A DNA stretch of 64,000 nt from Grammothele lineata (lineage: Eukaryota; Basidiomycota; Agaricomycetes; Polyporales; Polyporaceae). The position numbers were made by a program, and so were the translations under genes. The notes beneath the pieces were generated by a model. That model was not told the DNA's origin. It saw only the letters and a program-made list of their open reading frames with translations, and did no database searches. The stretch spans positions 124,001-188,000 of the forward strand of contig NDFF03000065.1 in the NCBI GenBank assembly GCA_002150815.3, in the 5' to 3' direction. Of the stretch, positions 28,952 through 38,164 are shown one piece after another (position 1 is the first letter of the stretch; each line of letters starts with the position of its first letter).

Positions 28952-30217
28952 ATGGCGCAAGCATCATCCCTTCATGTTCACGCCGACTCCGGTCCCCCTC
29001 AAGGGAGTACGAACTACACTACCCTTGTCCTCCTGCACGGCTTCGCCTGGCACAGCGGTATGTGTGCCCCTACTTTTACTGCGGCGCGCACAGGGACCTC
29101 TCCTGATCTGAACGCATTTGAAGGCATCTTCGCCAAACTTCTTCCCCTGGCGCACGCCCAGAACACGCGTATCGTCCTCGTCAATCGGCGTGACTATCCC
29201 GGCTCTACGCCATACTCGACCGCCGAGCTGGGAGCCCTCCAAGAGGCGCTTGCGCTGCTCGAATCCGACGCAGCCGCAGCCCAGGAGAAGCTCGCACTGC
29301 ATATGCGCGAGGCCGGGCGCGATGTGTACAACCTACTCGTCAAGCTCGTCAAAGAGGAGGACCTCCCTCCTGCCCAGCCTGAGAAGAACACCGGCGGTAT
29401 TGTCGTGGGAGGATGGTCGTTCGGGTCGGGATGGATGATGGCTCTCCTCGCACATGTGAACGAGTTCTCCGCGAACGAGGTGGAGTTGGAGAAGTACGTG
29501 CGTAGGGTCATATTCTACGGTGTGTTTACTCCATCTACCTATAAGCGCGGGGCGCAACGGCTGATTTCCTGTACGATCGCTCCTCGAATGCAGACGGGCC
29601 GTTCCACATCATGGGCTACACGCCGCCCGAGAATCCGTACAACCCTCTCTGGGATCCCGCGCTTGCCGATTCCGAGAGGACGCGCGTCTTTTCAGACTGG
29701 GTGAGCGGATACTTCCAACACGGGGAGTCGGCGGATGCTATAGAGCAGCGCGTCCCGCTCAAGATTCCGCCGCCGACGCTCTCGACACTCACGGACGAGG
29801 ACCGCGCGTCGGCGCTGTTTCCCGCTCCCGGTAACGCCGGTGGGTCGGACGAAATGCTGCTTATGGGTGGAATGAAATCAGGGTACTTCATCGCGCTGAA
29901 GAACAAGGCCTTGTATCTCTCCCCCGAGGGAAAGAATGCGTGGCGGGATGTTGAGGTTCGGTACGTGTGGTGCGATCGGTCGGTGTGGGAGATGACCTGG
30001 ACGTCGTATGAGATTCGCAAGGAACTGGCGGAGGCGAAAGCGGCGGGGAAGGCTGTGCGTGACCTGAAAGTGGCGCGTCTGGTCGGGGCGAACCATTTCG
30101 TGAGTACTCCGCAAGTCTAGACGTCGTTGCACTCTCTGATCATACGAACAGGTGCATTGGGATGAACCGGAGCGCGCGCTGAAGGTTCTTCTCGCAGAGG
30201 GAGAGAACGCTTCTTAG
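28952..30217 (+). CDS. alpha/beta-hydrolase fold protein, copy 1
   Basis: Exons 28952-29057, 29124-29519, 29594-30099 and 30152-30217 give 357 aa. The fold is visible: TTLVLLHGFAWHSG (oxyanion-hole HG), IVLVNRRDYPGS, the nucleophile elbow GGWSFGS with Ser134 in G-x-S-x-G, and a late His in GANHF (His335), followed by VHWDEPERA. It lacks a signal peptide and is probably cytosolic. Substrate is unknown; esterase or thioesterase-like activity is only a fold-based inference. Three paralogues with the same three intron positions and phases lie at 46720, 51735 and 53245. Confidence 0.85.
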
Positions 30218-30640
30218 GCGGGACACTGGCACTCCAAGGAGTAGTACGAGAGCCTTCTGTACTTATTGCGTTCAACAACGTATCCTTGAAGGGTTCGATT
30301 AACCGTCTTGCTCACGCGCGCTGTTCCAGCATACCATCACACGATACTCAGTTCATCATACCCGCCTACACGACGCACCCTCTCCTCATCCGTAAGAGAA
30401 AACAGCGCCAACACACTACTCTGAAATCAGGTAGCTCCGACTACTCCCCGTTTCCTCTACGCCCATCTCCTGTGCTACTCAATCCCCTCCAACGCCTTAG
30501 TTGAGTCGTCTGGCGCAAGCAGAATATTAAGTCGACACTTTTCTATCGGGACCGACGTGAGACGGTCGCCTTACCTCAGTTCCTGCACGGCACTAACACG
30601 GACGCGGCAAGCTTGAAGTGTCTCCCCGAGCGGCCCGGGT
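30218..30640. other. intergenic, convergent gene ends
   Basis: Between the converging hydrolase and peptide C genes. Only 3'-UTR-like sequence seen. Confidence 0.5.
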
Positions 30641-30877
30641 TCACCAGTCGGCGTTGCAGCTCGAGCCGTCGAAGCAGGGCTCGCGCTTGGTTTCGACGAC
30701 AGGGACCGGTTCCGGCTCCGGCTCGCGCTTCCAATCGGCGTTGCAGCTCGAGCCGTCAAAGCAGGGCTCGGGCGTGCGCTTGAGCGCGTCGGCGGCGCCG
30801 GCTTGGCCGAAAGAGGGTGCTGCGACCGCAGCGGTCGCGGCAACGATGAGGGTGCAGAAGAGAGAGGTGGTGCGCAT
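30641..30877 (-). CDS. alpha-factor-like secreted peptide precursor C, two repeats
   Basis: 78 aa without intron. Signal peptide (about 1-20, Ala-rich), APSFGQ, then a Kex2-type Lys-Arg (residues 33-34). Peptide repeat 1 follows (TPEPCFDGSSCNADW), then Lys-Arg, a spacer with EP-EP-EP and VPVVET, another Lys-Arg and repeat 2 (EPCFDGSSCNADW) ending at the stop. The last 13 residues of the repeats are identical although the codons differ slightly. Each unit ends in Trp directly before KR or stop, as ascomycete alpha-factors do. The N-terminal EP pairs would suit Ste13-type dipeptidyl aminopeptidase trimming. It is homologous to A and B by signal peptide, AP(S/T)FG and REPEPEP. This is the clearest member of the family. 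Receptor and function are unknown. Confidence 0.8.
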   Translation of the reverse strand: MRTTSLFCTLIVAATAAVAAPSFGQAGAADALKRTPEPCFDGSSCNADWKREPEPEPVPVVETKREPCFDGSSCNADW

Positions 30878-30950
30878 GATTATGGTGTTCGAAGGTGAAG
30901 GACGGTGCGGGATTGCGTTGTGTTGGGGTTTCCGTGGTCTCTGTCGACGT

Positions 30951-30960
30951 CTTTTATTCA
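30951..30960 (-). promoter_or_regulatory. TATA-like box of peptide gene C
   Basis: On the minus strand TGAATAAAAG lies about 75 nt upstream of the ATG at 30877, a reasonable TATA position. Confidence 0.4.
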
Positions 30961-32020
30961 CGAGTTCCCCGGGAGAGCCCCGAGTACATAGGTTTGGGTT
31001 GGTGAGGTGAGGATCAGACGTACCTGGCCACCTCGCACATGGTTGATGAAGAGCACTGAAAGGAGTAAGAAAAGAGTATAGTAAGCATGCCATGACCGTG
31101 GCCAACGACGTCGTGCGCGCAGTGGCGTTGACTCTGGAGTCAGGAACTACGACCTTCCCGGGTACCGGAACATTTCAAACCCTCTTGTCTACCTTTGAGG
31201 TATACACCAGCTGAGGGGCTTCATGTTTAGCTTGGTACATGTTTGTAGCCCGCATACCGCCCGCCGCCGACTTGTTCACTGTCTTCCACACACCAAATAC
31301 TCTTCAGCACTATGCGAGCTTGAACGCCGCGCCCATCTCTTCCTCGCGACAAACTCCCTGAATCCTCCGGATGATAGCGTTTTATATCTGAGAAAGTCAG
31401 ATTGAGACATCTGAATGATAACTTCGGTGTCCATGTACAGTGCCCGCTGCACCTCCGAGTCCGTGCGGGCAGTTTTTTCTTAGACCACCGAGATCATTGG
31501 TTTCATGCCTAGTAGGGCCGCCGCAAAGGTCGCTGCGGTGGGAGGGAACATCCATTCCCGCGGAGCCAGCCATTTGCTCAAACCCTGTCTCAGATCTTGA
31601 TGCCAGTTGCATTGGGTTTATCCTCGTGATTCAACTCCCGAGTGCGCGCACGGAACGAATACCGTCCATAGAAGATGGCTGCGGCCCACCGCCTCATTCG
31701 CGTATCCATGGACGATGCGCGGTCAGGGTTCGGTAGTTCGTAGGAACAGACGCGTCGTCCATGCTTGACCCGCCACACAGTCCCCGCCGAGCGAGGGCTA
31801 GAGAATCATGTATCCTACCGCCCAGCCCACGGCTGGTAGCACCTTTGGGCCTCAGAAATCGGACCTGGGGCGTACACGGGTGGGAGACGAAGCGCGTCCC
31901 GAATAGCATATAGTCACGCATGACATATCAGTAGTGCTGGTCCGGAAGCAGCACGCGTCAGCTGACGGAAAAGCAGATGAGCGTGTAGATGTACATATAA
32001 TACAGCATGAAAACCGCGTG
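30961..32020. other. intergenic
   Basis: Upstream of peptide C and downstream of the NTF2-like gene. No supported gene; only short unsupported frames. Confidence 0.5.
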
Positions 32021-32962
32021 CTAGTCATCCTTCTTGCTCTTCGATGCCGAGCGGTCTTGCAATTCGAATGCCTCCCCCGGTTCCACCGGAGGAAGCGGCT
32101 CACCCTCTGGCTGGACGCTAACGCCCTTCCCTCCCTCACCGTCCCGTGCTACCCAGAATCCCAGCCTTTGGAACAACATTGTGTTCAAAACACACATCCA
32201 TGTAGCGAAGAGCAGTACGAAGCGGATAAGGGGGATCAAAGGCGGAACGAGGAGCGCAACGAAGTCGTCAGGGTGATAGAAGTCTTCGTGCTCGGCGATG
32301 ACGTAAATGGTCTTCGAGGGGTCCACAGGTGAAGTGACCGACTGGAGCTTGAGGTGCACTAGCAGCCTGTTGTGGTTTCGATCTTGTTATAACCATACTC
32401 GTGTATAGGACAACATGGGCGTACCTAGCGGGCGCCGGCTGGAGGAGAGAATAGCGGATGTGAAATGTTTGCGTAATATCGAGGAATGCTGACTTCTTCT
32501 CCTCATCATAGGTAACTTCGGTAACCTTCAGGGAAAGAGTGGGTGACATGATCCGGTACCATTGGAGGATGGCGAGCATCTTTGCACGGGAGTTGGGCGA
32601 GTGAGGGACGACACATAGAGGGTGCCGAAAGGACATGTCCTGCGCATAATACCTAGGTATAATGAGTTTCAGCGTAAGTGTGTGAAGTAAGAGCATGATA
32701 CTCACTTTAGTACAGCCTCATGTTGGATTTCTGGGTTGACTGCTGCAGTCACAAGAGCAGCAACGGTCGCCACCTCTTTGGCGGGGTCCTCCATTGCCAG
32801 ACTGTTCACGTCCGAGATCAATAGGCGAGAATATGATAGCTGTAGAGGAGCGTTGCAGATGAAAAGATGTAATACTGCTGGTGATCGTCGGGAGGAGGAA
32901 GACGAGCCTTGCCCGGACTCGGACGGAGGCGCTGCTCCTGCAGCGACTGTAAATGACGTCAT
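32021..32962 (-). CDS. NTF2-like (SigF-type) domain protein with membrane segment
   Basis: Exons 32962-32706, 32652-32425 and 32366-32021 give 276 aa. From about residue 55, MEDPAKEVATVAALVTAAVNPEIQHEAVLKYYAQD (shown here in part: MEDPAKEVATVAALVTAAV) leads into FRHPLCVV and LQWYRIMSP. This matches the fungal SigF-like NTF2-fold family, a cone-shaped alpha+beta domain of unknown activity. A long hydrophobic helix (FVALLVPPLIPLIRFVLLFA) near 205-230 probably anchors it in a membrane. The C-terminal tail is acidic then basic (SASKSKKDD). The first ~50 residues are Ser-rich; the native start may be the internal ATG at the MEDPAK position. Confidence 0.7.
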
Positions 32963-34936
32963 TGGCTAGAACGAATGCGCGTGACGTCATCGCGCGACGC
33001 GCACTAACAGCGCTGAGCGCTGAGCCTCACAAACGCGGGTCGCTCGCGCTCCTGGAAAGCAAGAGCGAGACCGCAAGCGCACTGCACACTGATGGGAAGT
33101 GGAACCAGGCCCACGACGCACAGTACCGTTAGTTGCTCGTCTGGAGGCTAGCAACTGCACTGGCAGGACGACGCATGATAAGGAAGATGCCAACGAAACG
33201 TATGAGGTGCATTGTAGTACGGAGAGCCAGTGACGTGCACGACGAACCATAATCAAGCAAAGGCCGTCGGACCATTGTATGCTTTCATGCATGAACAGCA
33301 GAGATTGGATCAGAGAACGCATCGAGTCTTCTCCGCAGCGCTACCGCTTCCCGCGATGGGCAATGCCTGCGTGAGCGGCGCAACTGAGATTGGCAGAAGG
33401 AGACAAGGCTCGTGGCAAGAGTTGGGATACTGGATAGAAGCCGGGACGGAGAACGGAGATGGTGTAGTCCCCGAGAAAAGTTTGCGTATGATTTGGATGG
33501 TATCACGTCGCCGTAGGCCTTCAACGGGCAGGGGTGATCGTCAGGGGCACGGCCATGCATTTGAGGATCATTAAACTCTATCTTCTCCGTCAGATATACT
33601 AGATGAGACATTCATGGTCCCCTTCCACTTACTGAGAACCATCCAAGCCTGTAAAGGCCTTGATATTACTCCACCACAACTACGCCGATGCGGGCTGCCT
33701 GCGCGGGTCTGCGGCGTCAGAGATTAATGGGGACGCGATCAAGAAGGATTACGGAAGGATACAAAGTAGCAAGTTCAGACAAACTTAAAATCGAGAATAG
33801 ACCATGCTATGAGTACTACAACGTACCAGAATTAGGTTGTGGGTTTTGAGGAGGAGCCAAGATGTTGAGATCCTTCAGTTGGTCCGACGGGGAAGCGCCA
33901 TCTCTCCCATCTGAGCAAGCCGCGCAGTACCGAATACCGTCGGATCTCACCCAGAGCCAGCTAGCATTGTCTTACTTGGGTACAACGACCAATCTCCAGC
34001 ACGTATCGAGAGAAGGTGTTGTCAAAGTGCCGTTGAACGCAGTTCGCCGCAAGTTCGCCGCGATTTTTTCCTCACGCCACGTTACGCCACGTGAGAGCCA
34101 CGCGAGAACAGGCGCCTCCCGCCCCCCCGGCCAACCCACCGGCGTGACCTGAGTCTTATCCTGAACCTCCGTTAACGCTTGGTCCTTGGCCCGCTGATCA
34201 ATTTCTATACAGGCTTTATCCCTCAATGAGCTCCTTTGAGTGGTGTTGAAGGAATCCCCGGCGGTGGCAGCTTGCAGCGTGAGCGAACATTAGCCGCAGT
34301 ACCTTCCGACCAGGAGTCCGACTAAGTACTTACTCCCCATGCTGGTTGGGAGAACCATGGCGAGACTAGGTACCTCATAAACTCAAGAAGGCGTTTTACG
34401 GTTGACTCGAGAGACATTTCGCCGAGAACTGATTCACGGTAGACTTTCAGCGACCAACTTGTGGTACAAATACCATCCTATTCCAACGACGCAACAACAG
34501 GTAACATACAGCAAGTACTGATACAGCGATTCCGGAGCAGATGACTGCCGAATAACTGGAGCCTGGAATACAGAGGTAACCGAGAGGAGAGGGATTTATC
34601 GCACAAAAGGAAGGTAAGGAGTGGGCAGAATGCGAATGAGAGTGTATCCGGTATACGAAGAGTACTGTAGGCGTTGTCCGTCTAATAACTTATCCACGCG
34701 TATTTCCAAGAAAGCGGCACCTCTCGAGCGTATCGAGACAAAGATGCCGGGTGACGCGGCGGAGCCGCGATTGGTGAAAGCGAAGGACGGAAATAGAAGG
34801 AGGGATAGGGATTATTTAGTCATATCTATGCGGACTCGGTCAGCCTCATGAGTCGCTAAGGGCACTGCGGGGAACACTCACGGTGCGGCAGGTGTATGAT
34901 ACGATGGGACGGGAGGCTGTAGGCGCAAGAGTGCGC
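32963..34936. other. intergenic
   Basis: About 2 kb with no supported gene. Open frames of up to ~110 codons overlap on both strands without domain or splice support. Confidence 0.45.
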
Positions 34937-35228
34937 TTACGAGAGCCAGTCCATCTCGAGGCGGGCACTGGTCGTGGATGCCGTCCCGGTCGCGACTGGG
35001 GGCTTCACCGACGTAGGGACAGAGCCGGGACCTATGATCAGGTAAGCTCCTTGCCTACAAGCAGAGGTCTGTACAGTCCTGAGACTTACCGAAGGAGAAC
35101 TTCAGAGGAGGCGCAGCTTCGTCGCTGTCATCACGCGGGAGCTTGACGGCAGCGGGCGCGGCAAGCGCGGGGAGCGCGAGGGCAAAGGCGAGGAGGGAAA
35201 CGAAGACGCGAGCAGCGATGCGGGCCAT
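34937..35228 (-). CDS. small secreted protein, 77 aa
   Basis: Two exons (35228-35090 and 35031-34937) joined by a 58-nt GTAAGT...TAG intron, with matching phase. Signal peptide MARIAARVFVSLLAFALA followed by LPALAAPA. The mature part starts near AVKLPRDDSDEAAPP and ends in a Ser/Thr-rich tail (TSARLEMDWLS). There are no cysteines and no known domain. A Pro-Arg-Asp-Asp stretch after the signal peptide could be a processing site. It resembles the peptide precursors at 18996 and 30641 in size and signal peptide, but not in sequence. The 5' leader contains a trinucleotide repeat. Confidence 0.5.
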
Positions 35229-35241
35229 TGGTGCTGTGGTA

Positions 35242-35270
35242 GTGGTGGTGGTGGTGGTGGTGGTGGTGGT
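35242..35270. repeat. GGT/ACC trinucleotide microsatellite
   Basis: About nine to ten uninterrupted GGT units, just upstream of the ATG of the small secreted protein (read as ACC in its mRNA leader). Confidence 0.9.
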
Positions 35271-38164
35271 AGCGGCTGAGTCGAATGGAAGTGGGTGGTT
35301 GAGTAGCTTTAGAGGCGACTGCGCTAGAGAAGACCACAAGGGGAGTGCAGGCAAGTGAGAGAAGACAGAGGAGTGAGATGGGGGAAGAGCGGGGCGGGCG
35401 ACCCGTATTTATACTCTCCAGAAGCTGCGACATCCAACCAAACACAGGAAGACGGGTATGGCGACAGAATCCAGAATTGGACTGGGAACGGGATCTGGAA
35501 TTCGAACGAGCAACTGCAACGGGCGGAGGAGCAGAGCCTCGTGCCACCGTACAACAGACGTCGCTAGCTCCTCGATTCGAGTCGCACAGAGTCACGTCAC
35601 ATCTCCCCGCAGACACTACTGCACTTCCAACTTTTGATCGCGCCCTCACGCTCACTGCTCAAGCAGAGTGCACCGCGCCACGGCTTCGGTGCTCCCGCGT
35701 CATACATGTAACCCGGTTACAGCGGTCACAATCCGAACCGTGCAGCGGCAGCGGTCCCGAGCCCTGCGGGCTGCGCCGGGATCTCTCTGCAAGCCTGCGC
35801 GGGAAAGGAGGAGCGGAAGTTTCAGAGCCTCGCCCGCGAAAGGCAGGCATTGTGGACTCCGCGAAAGGTCCCGGAAGCGCCCGCGAATGCGGGGATGACG
35901 AAATGTCGAGAAACGCGTTTGAGTTCTCCGCACGAGCACCGGCTCGAGCGTGATTCATGGGCCTGCACGGACGGCGGAAGCAAAGTAAGTGACAACAATG
36001 GCGGTGAACGGCAGCCGCACCCACTCGCTCACGCAGCCGTCCCAGCAGCCGCGGGCGCACCGCACCCCCTTCCCGATCTGTGCGGGGTTCCTTCTCCTGC
36101 CAAATCCCTCGCGTCGCGGACGGGTCTGTGTCTATGGACAAGAGCAGTGAGTACTATGTCATGCCGCCGCCGGTGCACGCCTTGATACATACGACACGCG
36201 CTGACTCCATCCTTCCAGGGTACTACTGCGCTCCATTAAGATGTGGCGGTGCGCGGGGCCGGGAGCTGCAACAAACGTCTGCAGGGCCTTCTCCCGCCCG
36301 CCGGCAGCCCCTAATAGTTCGCGCGCCACACCCGCCCTGCTAATCTGGGCGTGGGCGTGCGAGCGCGCAAGGCGCGGGGGCGCAGCGAGTGAGGCGCAGT
36401 GCCTGTTGCATCTGTAACATCGCGACATCAACGCATCACATTCAGGCTCGAACAGGCTCGAACTGTCACCCTTCGGACGGACGCGCACGGCTCCGCGGCG
36501 AGTTGGGGAAGCCTCAGGGGCGCATGCGGGCCCTGTGTGAGCCTGAAGTCGAGTTCGCCTGCGTCAGGTAGGGAAGCCTGGAAGAACTGGAAGCACTGGA
36601 ATCATTGGGTTCGGAAAGGCACCAGGCCGCGGCGCGCCCAACCTTGGCGGGTGCGCCCGAGCGTGAGCGCGAACGCCACGCGTGCGGCGCCTGCGACAGC
36701 AGCTCGGTGCTCACTGCTCAGTCCACAATCCAGGCCGCCGGGACTGGGTGGCTCAGGCCTGATGACCTCCCGAGCCCTTGTAGCCACAACGCCACTAGCC
36801 GGGCGACCGTCCGCGCCAGCACAGAGTCGCAAGGACTCGGATGAATGAGAGTCGAACGAACGGAGGGCGCACCGCACCTCCAGCTGGCAGTGGGCAGTGG
36901 GCGTTAGGTAGTCACGGTGGGCAGGCGAGGGAGGCCCAGTCATCCCGCGTCACCATTCCCTCCAACGTCTTCGCTGCAGCATACGTGAAGCCTGTGCGTG
37001 CTTGGTCAACGGTCGATACGTGGCGGTACGCCTTTCGAGGGAAGCGCAGAACAACTGGGGCGGGACACGTACGCCGAACACCGAACACCGAACACCGAAC
37101 ACCGTACCGTACCCAGACTGCGACGAGTGATGGATGACGGAGAAGGCGTATGTGCCACGATCCGCACGTCTGGCGGTGGAACACAACGGCCCATGCCCCA
37201 TCGCCATCGCGAGGCCCAGGGCTCGAAGAGGACTAGTGGTCGATCAACGTCGCGCATGTGAAACTGACGCCGCGGGTCGAGGGCGGGTTCGGGGGACGTG
37301 GACGGGGACGGCCGCGTTCTGTCAGAGATCCAGAGGGCCCAATTGCAACTGGTAACTTCGAACTTGAGTTTGAGTTTGATCGAGGGCCGGCGCCTGTCCG
37401 AAAATCAATGTCGCGGCACTGGTGGGGTCACTGCAGCGGCGGGGGACGGCGGGAGACGGCGCGCACCGCCCCAGACTTGGTGTCGAACACGGTGTTGAAT
37501 GTGTTAAATCGACGCAGCCTTCTGGATCCATGGATCCATTAGAGCCTCTAATGTGGCGCACTGTAACGCGGAAAAAGACGTTTGTTAGGTACTGTATCAA
37601 CAGATCGGCAGATCAGCCCAGCCCAATCCATCACAGCGAACCTATGGACAGAAGACAGACCAGACCGTTCAGACGTTCAGTGTTCGACCGACGGGGATAG
37701 GAACGGGAACGAAGACGTACCATGCGTATCTCGACTGAGCGTGTCCCGGATCGCACACCGCAGATGCTATCGCTAGCGTGTCTCCCGCATCTATCCCTGC
37801 GGCGATGGGGCGGCGCGGGGGCGGAGCGGACGGAACACGGGCGGACGGGCGGGAGGGAAGGAGAGTTTGAACGGGTATCAGCATTACATCGCCGGCCGGA
37901 GATACGTATCATAACATAACGAATGCGAGAGCCAGACAGCAGGGTGACGGTCAGAGGGAGGTTGGGTGACGGTCCGTATCCGGATGACGGAAAGGACAGA
38001 CGATGGTCAATGTACAAATGCGGCACAAGGGCGGAAGAGGAAGAGGAAGAAAACAAGGGCGCCAGGTCCTGTAGCTCCCCGGGATCCAGGATCCAGAATC
38101 CATCCAGAGTCTGAGTCTCCAAGTACTCTAACGAGTAAAACCGAACGCGATGAGAGCGGGCACC
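35271..38164. other. GC-rich intergenic region
   Basis: 2.9 kb with no supported gene. Many overlapping open frames reflect the base composition. It contains a 7-bp minisatellite (37074-37101) and a few TTGAGT-like hexamers near 37360. Confidence 0.45.
37074..37101. repeat. minisatellite, 7-bp unit CCGAACA x4
   Basis: Four exact tandem copies of CCGAACA followed by a degenerate one (CCGTACCGTACC). Confidence 0.9.

Noticed and set aside
37074..37101. CRISPR-like repeat array
   Set aside because: Direct 7-bp tandem units without spacers in a eukaryotic genome; a minisatellite.
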